Shown: piece by piece, positions 1 to 7,556 of the stretch | Position numbering within the stretch: the first letter of the stretch is position 1 | Layout of the letters: every line of letters starts with the position of its first letter | Assembly (NCBI GenBank): GCA_003451715.1 | Contig: DMJN01000027.1 | Coordinates: forward strand, 1-11,973 | DNA length: 11,973 nucleotides | Origin: Gammaproteobacteria bacterium | GTDB lineage: Bacteria > Pseudomonadota > Gammaproteobacteria > Pseudomonadales > Pseudohongiellaceae | Direction: 5' to 3' | Made by a program: the position numbers and the translations under genes | The notes under the pieces: model-generated | What the model saw: the letters and a program-made list of their open reading frames with translations, nothing else | What the model was told of the DNA's origin: nothing | Databases searched by the model: none

Positions 1-1
1 C

Positions 2-1423
2 AAGGGCTATGCACACTTTACTACACGGCAGAACATTCAATTTAGCTGGCCTGCGCTGGAAGACTCTCCCGATATACTCGCCCACCTGGCGGAGGTCGAG
101 ATGCATGCAATTCAGACCAGTGGCAACTGCATCAGAAACACCACCACCGATCAATTTGCCGGAGTCACTGTCGATGAACTGGAAGACAGCCGTCCCTACT
201 GCGAGATCATTCGGCAATGGTCTACCTTTCATCCGGAATTCGCCTATCTTCCGCGTAAATTCAAGATCGCCGTGTGCGGGACTGCAATCGATCGGGTCGC
301 CACCCAGGTGCACGATATCGGGGTGTACCTTGTCGAGGGTCCTGACAACACCACGGGTTTTCGTATACTCGCCGGCGGTGGCTTGGGAAGAACTCCGCTT
401 ATCGGCCAGGAAATATTCGACTTCGTCGAAAAACGGTACTTGTTAACCGCGCTGGAAGCTATTTTACGTGTCTATAATCGGATGGGCCGTCGCGATAATA
501 AATACAAGTCTCGGATAAAGATTCTGGTAAAGGAACTCGGCGTGGATGAATTCCAGGCTAAGGTCATGAACGAATGGCATAAGATCAAGGATGGCAGCCT
601 GACTCTGACCGATGCAGAAATTCAGCGCTGTACAGCCTTCTTCACCGACCCCGCTTACCAGGACAAACAGGACTCACCTGAGGAATTAACCGGCCCACTG
701 GCACAGAATGCCCTGTTCCAGAGCTGGCATGATCGCAATGTGCACTCCCATAAGCGAAGGGGCTACGCCATTGTCACCCTTGCACTTAAACAAACCGGTG
801 TCGCCCCCGGCAATGTCAGCGACGCTCAGCTCGACTACATTGCCGACCTGACCGATGCCTACAGTTTTGGAGAAATGCGCGTCACTCATCAACAGAATGT
901 GGTGCTGGCAGATGTTGAACAGGAGAAACTCTACACCCTGTGGCAACAACTGCAGCGTCAATCTCTTGCCAGCAGAAATCTGGGACTGCTCACTGACGTG
1001 GTCTGCTGCCCGGGAGGTGATTTCTGCGCATTGGCAAATGCCAAGTCTATTCCAATCGCCGAATCCATCCAGCGTAGTTTTAATGACCATGATGAACTAA
1101 TGGATATTGGAGAGATTAGTATTAATATTTCGGGCTGCATGAATGCCTGCGGTCATCACCATGTTGGGAATATTGGCATCCTGGGAGTGGACAAGAAGGG
1201 CAAGGAGTTTTATCAGGTGTCACTGGGTGGTTCTTCCAGGAACGAAGCGAGTCTCGGCAAAATATTGGGCCCGGCCTTTGCCCAGGAGGAGATACCGTCC
1301 GTGATCCAAACCATCGTCTCAGTCTATAAAGCCAACCGCAGCGACGGCGAGAAATTCCTCGACACCTACAAGCGCATCGGCATGGCAGCATTTAAGGAGC
1401 GGGTCTATGCCAAAGCTGATTAA
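2..1423 (+). CDS. cysI: Nitrite/sulfite reductase, siroheme-[4Fe-4S] hemoprotein (CysI-like), 5' end missing
   Basis: Reduces sulfite to sulfide (six electrons) for cysteine synthesis in the cytoplasm; some relatives act on nitrite. The frame is open from base 2, so the gene begins outside the window; the ATG at 101 is internal, because the 33 codons before it (KGYAHFTTRQNIQF, then a stretch ending HLAEVEMHAIQTSGN) are typical of the family. About 473 residues are present and I estimate 75-80 are lost at the N-terminus. The four cysteines that hold the coupled 4Fe-4S cluster and siroheme are visible as C-x5-C (CPGGDFC, bases 1007-1027) and C-x3-C (CMNAC, 1136-1150). The arrangement of one fused repeat protein followed by DUF934 matches the Pseudomonas-type enzyme rather than the E. 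coli CysJI flavoprotein complex; the electron donor cannot be told from here. The stop overlaps the start of the next gene, implying co-translation. Confidence 0.93.
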   Translation, partial: KGYAHFTTRQNIQFSWPALEDSPDILAHLAEVEMHAIQTSGNCIRNTTTDQFAGVTVDELEDSRPYCEIIRQWSTFHPEFAYLPRKFKIAVCGTAIDRVATQVHDIGVYLVEGPDNTTGFRILAGGGLGRTPLIGQEIFDFVEKRYLLTALEAILRVYNRMGRRDNKYKSRIKILVKELGVDEFQAKVMNEWHKIKDGSLTLTDAEIQRCTAFFTDPAYQDKQDSPEELTGPLAQNALFQSWHDRNVHSHKRRGYAIVTLALKQTGVAPGNVSDAQLDYIADLTDAYSFGEMRVTHQQNVVLADVEQEKLYTLWQQLQRQSLASRNLGLLTDVVCCPGGDFCALANAKSIPIAESIQRSFNDHDELMDIGEISINISGCMNACGHHHVGNIGILGVDKKGKEFYQVSLGGSSRNEASLGKILGPAFAQEEIPSVIQTIVSVYKANRSDGEKFLDTYKRIGMAAFKERVYAKAD

Positions 1424-1907
1424 GAATGGATCACTACAGAGCGATCACTGGACCGTGCTGAAAGAAGCCAGCGGGCCGGAAGTACTACGCGCCGTGCCCA
1501 ATAAAAACTTCATAGTGCCGCTGCAATTCTGGCGGGACTACGGGGCAGAGCTGGAAGATTACAGCGGAGAGTTCGCTATCTGGCTGGATAGCCATGAAGA
1601 TGTGGAAGAGATCAAAGATGCGCTGAGCAATTTTGCCCTCATCGCACTGAACTTTCCGTTATTTTCCGACGGCCGCTCCTACACTAATGCGCGTGAACTG
1701 CGTGAAAACCTGCATTACGAGGGAGAGGTTCGAGCCATTGGCGATGTATTGAGAGACCAACTCTTCTATATGCAGCGCTGCGGCTTCGATGCTTTCGCAT
1801 TGCGTCACGATCAGGATCCCGAATCCTGTGAGAAGGCACTGTCGGATTTCACGACCGGGTATCAGGCAAGCATTGCCGAGCCGGACCCCTTGTTCAGGCG
1901 GCGCTAA
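1407..1907 (+). CDS. DUF934 (COG3749) protein linked to sulfite reduction
   Basis: A 166-residue soluble protein of the DUF934 family, usually described only as a probable oxidoreductase involved in sulfite reduction because it sits next to cysI-type genes. The family hallmark is visible at residues 84-133: a PLFSDGRSYT segment, then GEVRAIGDVLRDQLFYMQR and CGFDAFALR. No signal peptide, membrane segment or metal-binding cluster is apparent. The start ATG lies 17 bases inside the end of the reductase gene and is preceded by an AAGGAG ribosome binding site at 1394-1399, so the pair is translationally coupled. The exact biochemical role is unknown; a partner, assembly or electron-supply function for the reductase is inference from context. 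Confidence 0.9.
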   Translation: MPKLIKNGSLQSDHWTVLKEASGPEVLRAVPNKNFIVPLQFWRDYGAELEDYSGEFAIWLDSHEDVEEIKDALSNFALIALNFPLFSDGRSYTNARELRENLHYEGEVRAIGDVLRDQLFYMQRCGFDAFALRHDQDPESCEKALSDFTTGYQASIAEPDPLFRRR

Positions 1908-1917
1908 GGGTTATACT
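1890..1917 (+). promoter_or_regulatory. Possible sigma70 promoter of the antiporter gene
   Basis: TTGTTC at 1890-1895 and TATACT at 1912-1917 are separated by 16 bases. This would start transcription about 26 bases ahead of the ATG at 1950. The -10 box matches consensus in five of six positions, the -35 box only in its first three. It overlaps the end of the DUF934 gene. Read-through from the upstream genes is equally possible, since the gap is only 42 bases and no terminator is visible. Confidence 0.3.
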
Positions 1918-1949
1918 CATTTCATACTCTGCCAGCGATGCCTCGGTAA

Positions 1950-3110
1950 ATGGAGCCTGACTCCCTACTCTTCTCGTTTTTCCTTATTTTCAGCGGTGCG
2001 GCTCTGCTCTCCACGCTGGCACTGTTTTTCCGACAGCCGTTGCTGGTCGCCTATATCCTGATCGGTGTAATCCTCGGGCCATTCGGGCTGCAGTTTATTT
2101 CCGATCCCACCCTGTTAACTGACATTGCCGAATTTGGGATTATTTTCCTGCTGTTTCTGCTGGGATTGGACATGCAGCCCAGCAAGCTGTTTACCACACT
2201 GAGGAAGACCTTCCTCGTCACCCTGGCCAGTTCTATTGTGTTTGTTGTACTGGGCTATGGCACCGGAATGCTGTTCGCCTACTCCCAAACCGAAAGCCTG
2301 GTCATCGGCTTCAGTATGATTTTTTCCAGCACGATCATCGGTATAAAACTCTTGCCTACCACCGTGTTGCATCAGAAGCACATGGGTGAACTGATGGTAG
2401 GCATCCTATTGCTACAGGATTTCATCGCTATCTTTATACTGGTATTTCTCGATTCAGGAAATATCGAGCAAGCCAGTGCCTTACGTGTGTTGCTGGCTTT
2501 CCCTGCCCTGCTCATCCTGGCCTTTCTTTGTACCCGCTATGTGCTGATAAAACTGATTGCTCACTTCGATCACTTCAAGGAATACATTTTCTTATTGGCA
2601 ATCGGATGGTGTCTGGGATTGTCGGCACTCGCATCGATTATGGGTCTGTCGGCAGAGATCGGTGCATTCGTCGCCGGCGTGTCACTCGCCACCAACCCAA
2701 TCGCACTGTACATCGCCTATAGCCTGAAGCCGCTACGGGACTTCTTTCTTATTCTATTTTTCTTTTCACTGGGTGCACAATTCAACATAGGCCTGTTAAG
2801 CGAGATCCTGGCACCTGCGCTATTACTGGCAGGACTGGCTTTGACAGTCAAACCGGTGATTTTCCACTATCTGTTACGCCGCTTCAGCGAAAGAAATCGA
2901 CTGGCGTGGGATGCGGGATTAAGGCTGGGGCAGATCAGTGAGTTTTCCTTGCTTATCGCCTTCGTCGCGACACAGTCGGGCATGATCGGTGAGGCCGCCT
3001 CCCTTGTAATACAGGGAGCCGCCATTGTGACGTTTCTGATATCTTCTTACGTAGTGGTCCTGTTTTGCCCGACCCCAATTGCGATATCGGCCCGATTACG
3101 CCGCGATTAG
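1950..3110 (+). CDS. Cation:proton antiporter, CPA2 family (KefB/NapA-like membrane domain only)
   Basis: A 386-residue inner-membrane protein made almost entirely of hydrophobic segments (about 12 by eye), of the Na_H_Exchanger family, which exchanges K+ or Na+ for protons. Family traits: GVILGPFG (residues 39-46), FLLFLLGLDM (66-75), a transport-core LLQDF with Gln156-Asp157, GLSAEIGAFVAGVSLA (232-247), Lys301 in a late helix, and GLRLGQISEF (323-332). E. coli KefB/KefC carry a cytosolic nucleotide-binding RCK (TrkA-N) domain after the membrane part; here the protein stops shortly after the last helix, so glutathione/NAD gating of the Kef type is not expected. Ion choice cannot be read from sequence. 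The start is fixed because an in-frame TAA lies immediately upstream; no strong ribosome binding site is seen. The stop overlaps that of the convergent acuI gene. Confidence 0.88.
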   Translation: MEPDSLLFSFFLIFSGAALLSTLALFFRQPLLVAYILIGVILGPFGLQFISDPTLLTDIAEFGIIFLLFLLGLDMQPSKLFTTLRKTFLVTLASSIVFVVLGYGTGMLFAYSQTESLVIGFSMIFSSTIIGIKLLPTTVLHQKHMGELMVGILLLQDFIAIFILVFLDSGNIEQASALRVLLAFPALLILAFLCTRYVLIKLIAHFDHFKEYIFLLAIGWCLGLSALASIMGLSAEIGAFVAGVSLATNPIALYIAYSLKPLRDFFLILFFFSLGAQFNIGLLSEILAPALLLAGLALTVKPVIFHYLLRRFSERNRLAWDAGLRLGQISEFSLLIAFVATQSGMIGEAASLVIQGAAIVTFLISSYVVVLFCPTPIAISARLRRD

Positions 3111-4099
3111 CTCTGCAGGTTCAGCAGGAAGCGTCCGGTCGCCTGGCCCGATAGCACGCTGGAGAGGCTGGCATCCAACTGCTCGAGTCCGATCTCGGTG
3201 CATATTGCATCGAGCCCCGCCAGCTTCCAGTCCCCTGCTAACTTTGCCCAGACAGCCTGTTTGCTATCCAATGGCAGTTCAACCGAATCGACTCCCAGTA
3301 AATTCACGCCACGCAAAATAAAAGGTAACACCGATGCCTGCAACACCGGTGACTGGACCAATCCACAGGCGGCAACGCTGGCACCGTAGTTGAGCGCCTT
3401 GATGACATTGCATAGGGTATCCCCTCCCGCCACATCAACCGCAGCTGCCCAGCGTTCTTTCAGAAGCGGCCGCGGATTGGCTTCGCTCAGCTCCTCGCGG
3501 TCGAGGATCTCACTGGCACCGAGTTGTAATAGCGTTTCATGGGCCGATTTCTTGCCGGTACTTGCCACCACACTATATCCCAGTGCCTTCAACAACATCA
3601 CGGCAACTATCCCGACACCGCCAGTCGCCCCAGTGACTAAAACATCACCTGCTTCGGGCCTTAGACCATTGGCGATGAGTTTTTCTATACACAGAGCCGC
3701 TGTGAATCCAGCGGTACCCAGAATCATGCTGTCCCGCAGATTCAATCCCTCAGGGCAGGCGAGCACCCAGGCTGCGGGCACGCGGATATACTGCCCGAAG
3801 CCTCCGGCGGTATTCATACCCAGGTCATAACCGGTGACGATTACCTCGTCGCCTGCTTTGAAATTATCGCTACTGCTGGAGCGCACAATTCCGGATGCAT
3901 CAATACCAGGCGTATGGGGATAGTTACGAGTTACGCTTTTGTTGCCGCTAGCTGAGAGCGCATCCTTGTAATTGATTGATGAATAGCTTACCTCGATAAG
4001 CACCTCACCTTGAGGTAACTCATCGACATTTCGTTCGACAATTGTCGAAGTAAATTCTCTTTCTGTGACTTCGCTAACCTGTAGCGCTTTAAATTCCAT
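3107..4099 (-). CDS. acuI: Acrylyl-CoA reductase / YhdH-YhfP family quinone oxidoreductase
   Basis: A 330-residue medium-chain dehydrogenase/reductase lacking the zinc-binding cysteines of alcohol dehydrogenases. Members (E. coli YhdH, Rhodobacter AcuI) reduce acrylyl-CoA to propionyl-CoA with NADPH, removing a toxic electrophile that forms during DMSP and 3-hydroxypropionate metabolism. Visible signatures: SSINYKDALS (40-49), PHTPGIDASG (61-70), GTAGFTAA (128-135), the Rossmann glycine motif VTGATGGVG (155-163) and FILRGVNLLGVDS (260-272). It is the last gene of the nudC-sohB-acuI run: its ATG follows the sohB stop by 19 bases, and an AAGGGA in that gap can serve as ribosome binding site. 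Acrylyl-CoA as substrate is from family knowledge; a generic quinone reductase label is the fallback. Confidence 0.9.
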   Translation of the reverse strand: MEFKALQVSEVTEREFTSTIVERNVDELPQGEVLIEVSYSSINYKDALSASGNKSVTRNYPHTPGIDASGIVRSSSSDNFKAGDEVIVTGYDLGMNTAGGFGQYIRVPAAWVLACPEGLNLRDSMILGTAGFTAALCIEKLIANGLRPEAGDVLVTGATGGVGIVAVMLLKALGYSVVASTGKKSAHETLLQLGASEILDREELSEANPRPLLKERWAAAVDVAGGDTLCNVIKALNYGASVAACGLVQSPVLQASVLPFILRGVNLLGVDSVELPLDSKQAVWAKLAGDWKLAGLDAICTEIGLEQLDASLSSVLSGQATGRFLLNLQS

Positions 4100-4118
4100 T
4101 GCTTACCGATCCCTTTTG

Positions 4119-5192
4119 CTATTGGTAACTATCATCTGTTGGTTTAGTAAACCATTTACTGAATAATTTGTCGGTCGTGGCCTCCATCACATGTCCCAGG
4201 CGATCCTGGATGGACTTCCGAAATTCGTACTCAACCTCAAACACTTCTGCCGAATCGCAGGCTTCGACGATACATTCATCGCTGGTTTTAATTTCGTCGA
4301 CCATATAACGTTCTTTGGCCTGAACTCCAACCCAGGTCTCACCGGTAGCAATCTTCTCTATCTCGATGCTGGGTCGATGGTCTTTTACCCAGGACTTGAA
4401 TATGCCATGAATCGTCTCAACATCTTCCTGTACCTTATCGCGCCCCTTTTGGGTTATTTCACCAAACGTCGTCAAGGTGCGCTTGTATTCACCAGCACTG
4501 ATCATTTCAAAGTCGACGTCGTGCTTTTTTAATACTCGATGGAAGTTGGGTAACTGTACCAGCACACCAATCGAGCCGATGATTGCGAAGGGAGCCGCCA
4601 CCAACTTGTCTGCCAGACAGGCCATCATGTAACCACCGCTGGCGGCGACCTTATCGACACAGATGGTAAGGGGTATTTTTTGGTTCTTAATCCTTAATAG
4701 TTGAGACGAGGCCAAGCCGTATGCGTGCACCATGCCGCCCGGACTCTCCAAGCGCAGCAGAACTTCGTCGGACTTTTCAGCCAGGGAAAGAATGGCAGTA
4801 ATTTCCTCCCGCAGTGAAGCGACCGCTTCGGCGGCTATGTTGCCTTTGAAGTTCAACACGTAGACACGTTTCTTTCGCGCCTCATCTTCCGCAGAGTCGC
4901 CGTGCTTCTCTTTCTTCAGTTGTTGTTTCTTTTCCTTGTGCTCTGCCTTGTGTTTTTTCTTCTCATCCTTGTGAACCAGCTTCAAGTGATCTTTGTCCAA
5001 TACAGTCTGACGCAGTTCTTCGCGCATCTCATCGATGTGATCATTCAATTGAGTGACTTTTATACTGCCTTTCTTGCCGGTCTTCTTTTTTTTCTGTCCT
5101 GCCGAAGAAATAGCAGTAATAACAACGATGACGGCCAGCGCAATGGTCGCCGCCTTCGCCAGAAACATTCCATATTCAATTAGGTATTCCAA
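4119..5192 (-). CDS. sohB: SohB, inner-membrane S49-family peptidase
   Basis: A probable inner-membrane serine protease related to signal peptide peptidase SppA. Counted from a TTG start at 5192 it has 357 residues (E. coli SohB, about 349). The TTG is preferred because the N-terminus EYLIEYGMFLAK then lines up with E. coli MELLSEYGLFLAK, and AAGGAG at 5201-5206 lies 8 bases upstream; the GTG at 5198 is only two bases from that site. Order of parts: one hydrophobic segment (about 10-30), a strongly charged Lys/Glu-rich helical stretch (about 33-98), then the protease domain with LRLESPGGMVHAYG, catalytic Ser185 in ASGGYMMA and the dyad Lys237 in AGEYKRTLT. Both catalytic residues are present. 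Lies between nudC and acuI, probably in one transcript. Natural substrates are poorly known. Confidence 0.93.
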   Translation of the reverse strand: MEYLIEYGMFLAKAATIALAVIVVITAISSAGQKKKKTGKKGSIKVTQLNDHIDEMREELRQTVLDKDHLKLVHKDEKKKHKAEHKEKKQQLKKEKHGDSAEDEARKKRVYVLNFKGNIAAEAVASLREEITAILSLAEKSDEVLLRLESPGGMVHAYGLASSQLLRIKNQKIPLTICVDKVAASGGYMMACLADKLVAAPFAIIGSIGVLVQLPNFHRVLKKHDVDFEMISAGEYKRTLTTFGEITQKGRDKVQEDVETIHGIFKSWVKDHRPSIEIEKIATGETWVGVQAKERYMVDEIKTSDECIVEACDSAEVFEVEYEFRKSIQDRLGHVMEATTDKLFSKWFTKPTDDSYQ

Positions 5193-5200
5193 AGGCACTA

Positions 5201-5206
5201 CTCCTT
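5201..5206 (-). promoter_or_regulatory. Ribosome binding site deciding the sohB start
   Basis: AAGGAG on the - strand. It is 8 bases from the TTG at 5192 (ideal spacing) but only 2 from the GTG at 5198, favouring the TTG as initiation codon. Confidence 0.6.
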
Positions 5207-5264
5207 CTGTTGTTGTCTCTCAATCACAGGTTTATTCGCATTTTGCCTTTAAACCGTATGCATT

Positions 5265-6083
5265 TCAAAGCGTTCCCGATCTCACCTGCGCAACATAATG
5301 TTCAATCAGTTCTCCCGCCACACTAATCCCGGGAATTGGCACCTTGGGCAAATTGTCAATGTCATACCAGCCGGCCTCTTCGATTTCACCCGCTTCAGGC
5401 ACAATTTCTCCGGATTGATATTCTGCAATAAATCCCAACATTAGCTGTGATGGAAAGGGCCACGACTGACTCTTTAAGTAGCGTATGTTGTCAACCAGAA
5501 TGCCCACTTCTTCTTTTACTTCGCGCAATACAGTGTCTTCTGCAGACTCACCCACTTCTATAAAGCCTGCCAGGCAACTGAAGAATCCGGACCTGAAGCG
5601 AGCGCTCCGCGCGAGTAAAACTTGCCTGCCACGCACGACCAACACGATGGCACAGGGGTTAATACGTGGATAATAGTGACTCTCACAGCTCGGGCAAAAC
5701 ACGGCTCGCTCGGAACCGTGATGTTGAGTCGGCGTACCACAGCGCCCACAAAAACGGTGCGTGGTGTACCAATCGAGAATCTGATTTGCCTTCCCGGCAA
5801 TGGAGAAAGCGTGATCACCCTCCGAAAATAACAGGCTTCGTAAGGAGCGATTCTCCGCCTCTAACTGTGTAACCAGGCTCGAAGTTGCATGCACTGCAAC
5901 GAATGCAGATGCCTCATCCTCGATCAAGAACATCTGTGAATCACCCAACAATCCCAGATTCAACTGATCCAGCTGCCAGACGAATTCCTCCCCCTTTACT
6001 AAGACCTCATTTTCATGGAATAGGACAAAGTGGTCCGAATCCCGAAGTTGATCTGCTTGCAAGAAATAACTGCGCCTGGTCAT
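5265..6083 (-). CDS. nudC: NudC-type NAD(H) pyrophosphatase / deNADding Nudix hydrolase
   Basis: A 272-residue Nudix hydrolase that splits NADH into NMNH and AMP and, in E. coli, removes the NAD cap from the 5' end of RNAs. Domains in order: a variable N-terminal domain (1-105), a four-cysteine zinc ribbon with Cys112, Cys115, Cys130 and Cys133, and the Nudix fold with a complete box from Gly173 to Ile195 (GFIEVGES ... REVKEEVGI) carrying the metal-binding glutamates. The NADH-specific motif after the box, SQPWPFPxS in the family, here reads SQSWPFPSQ (205-213), so two positions differ. First gene of the nudC-sohB-acuI run, 66-72 bases ahead of sohB depending on the sohB start. There is no obvious ribosome binding site before its ATG. 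Confidence 0.94.
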   Translation of the reverse strand: MTRRSYFLQADQLRDSDHFVLFHENEVLVKGEEFVWQLDQLNLGLLGDSQMFLIEDEASAFVAVHATSSLVTQLEAENRSLRSLLFSEGDHAFSIAGKANQILDWYTTHRFCGRCGTPTQHHGSERAVFCPSCESHYYPRINPCAIVLVVRGRQVLLARSARFRSGFFSCLAGFIEVGESAEDTVLREVKEEVGILVDNIRYLKSQSWPFPSQLMLGFIAEYQSGEIVPEAGEIEEAGWYDIDNLPKVPIPGISVAGELIEHYVAQVRSGTL

Positions 6084-6166
6084 GGGACGTAACTTAAACC
6101 AGATCGACAGCAGAGACTAGCGTCCCAGGACGAATAGAAGGGGAACACACTGCTGGGAATGAGTTT

Positions 6167-6201
6167 GATCCACTGCACTCCTCACGAGAGTGCAGTGGAT
6201 C
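6167..6201. repeat. Perfect 14-bp inverted repeat (strong hairpin) between nhaD and nudC
   Basis: GATCCACTGCACTC (6167-6180) and its exact reverse complement (6188-6201) enclose a 7-base loop. It lies 18 bases past the nhaD stop and about 83 bases before the nudC start, both read on the - strand. Neither side has a run of T after the stem, so it is not a classic intrinsic terminator; it may be the 3' end stabiliser of the nhaD mRNA, an imperfect terminator, or a protein site. Confidence 0.7.
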
Positions 6202-6218
6202 GATCGATTCAGGGCGAG

Positions 6219-7556
6219 CTATTGAATCGGCGTTGAGAAGAAATCCCAGAATAGCCACATAATGATAGTACAGGTTACCAGGGTGGCCAACATAACTGGC
6301 AGACCCTTTTTAGCCCACAGCCCCGGCGTGATAGCCAGGCTCGGGTCACCCGCATCTTTTGCCATCTTCTCGGAAATTGTCACGATAAATACGTTAGCCG
6401 TGGAACCAATATGGGTACCATTGCCACCCATGCCAACGCCGGCGGCCAAGCCCCAGAATAATGGGGTGACGTTAATGCCCTGAGTCTCCATACCCGCAAT
6501 AATTGGAATCATTGCTGCGGTAAAGGGAATATTGTCTATAGCCGCAGAAAGGAAGGCTGCTACCCAAAGCAGCATCAACGTCGCCGTTAGCAGATCCTCT
6601 TCTACAAATGGAATAATGAACTGACCGAGGTACTCCAGGAATTGGCTGTGCTCTACACCGCCAACGATGATAAACAATGAGATAAAGAACATCAGCAAAG
6701 CCAGTTCGGTATGGGCGAAAGCTTCTTCCATATCGATATCTTTGCCGATGAAAGCCAATGCAGTGAGTCCCAGTGCCGTAACAAACCACGGTTCCCAATC
6801 CAGCGCATTGTGCATGATGAAACCCACCACCATGATACCCAGCACACCGAGCGCACCATACCAGGTCTTTGGATCTGACAGGGGCTCTCTATCGGTTAGG
6901 TCTAATTCGTGGGGAGTGACGGCAAGCTCTTCCTTGAAGAGCACTCGCAACATTGCCAATACAACGAGCCAGGCGACGAGAACCATCAAGCCCATGTGGA
7001 TAACGAAGGTGTTGAAGTCGATATCGAAGGCCGAGCCAATCATCAGGTTCGGAGGGTCACCTACCAGGGTTGCGACGCCTCCGGTGTCGGATAATAGAGC
7101 GGCGGCGAGCAAGAAGGGTATTGCACTTACTCTCAGTGACTGACAGATAAGGATAATAAGGGGGCCGAATATGACTACCGTTGTCACATTGTCGAGTAGT
7201 AGAGAGAGACCCGTTACCAGTGACCCCATCAGTGCCAGCAGCAGAAAAAGGCGGCCCTTGCTGAAATCGGCAATCTTGTAAGCCAGCTGCTGAAATCCAC
7301 CGGTGGGAATCATGATAGCGACAATAGTCATCATGCCACCCAGCAGGAAGACCACGTTCCAGTCAATCGCGTGTACGGCCTCTTCAGGGTTGTAGTACCC
7401 CATGACTTGCCCAACTACGATCATGGTGGCGGCACCCGCCATGGCACACTTTACTCGGTGAACCTTATGGATTTCTTCCGTAAAAATCCCTATGAAGGTA
7501 ACAGCCAGAACTATGGCAGAAACCATCATGTCGTTATTCCAAACAAGCGTTTCCAT
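6219..7556 (-). CDS. nhaD: NhaD/ArsB-family Na+/H+ antiporter (IT superfamily)
   Basis: A 445-residue polytopic inner-membrane protein that likely exports Na+ (or Li+) in exchange for protons. It shows the two-fold internal repeat of the superfamily: LLLDNVTT (119-126) with GDPPNLMIGSA (166-176) in the first half, and AAIDNIPFT (338-346) with GGNGTHIGSTANV (377-389) in the second; the paired DN motifs are expected to be in the ion path. A more hydrophilic loop (about 207-232) links the halves. An in-frame TAG directly precedes the ATG at 7556, which has GAGGA nine bases upstream. A second ATG at 7529 (Met10) is an alternative start that would overlap the TGA of the small reading upstream. Predicted specificity rests on family resemblance; arsenite or organic-anion transport is less likely. 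It lies downstream of dnaQ but has its own likely promoter. Confidence 0.88.
   Translation of the reverse strand: METLVWNNDMMVSAIVLAVTFIGIFTEEIHKVHRVKCAMAGAATMIVVGQVMGYYNPEEAVHAIDWNVVFLLGGMMTIVAIMIPTGGFQQLAYKIADFSKGRLFLLLALMGSLVTGLSLLLDNVTTVVIFGPLIILICQSLRVSAIPFLLAAALLSDTGGVATLVGDPPNLMIGSAFDIDFNTFVIHMGLMVLVAWLVVLAMLRVLFKEELAVTPHELDLTDREPLSDPKTWYGALGVLGIMVVGFIMHNALDWEPWFVTALGLTALAFIGKDIDMEEAFAHTELALLMFFISLFIIVGGVEHSQFLEYLGQFIIPFVEEDLLTATLMLLWVAAFLSAAIDNIPFTAAMIPIIAGMETQGINVTPLFWGLAAGVGMGGNGTHIGSTANVFIVTISEKMAKDAGDPSLAITPGLWAKKGLPVMLATLVTCTIIMWLFWDFFSTPIQ

Noticed and set aside
4902..5183. Leu/Phe-rich + strand ORF that looks like a membrane protein
   Set aside because: It is the antisense of the Lys/Glu-rich segment of sohB, which automatically gives Phe/Leu codons on the opposite strand.
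6084..6126. GGGACG/CGTCCC inverted repeat just ahead of nudC as a regulatory hairpin
   Set aside because: Only 6 bp with a loop of more than 30 bases; too weak to support regulation.
6667..7143. + strand ORF of 158 codons opposite nhaD
   Set aside because: Shadow of the antiporter codons; Ser/Thr/Pro-rich low-information protein with no family resemblance.
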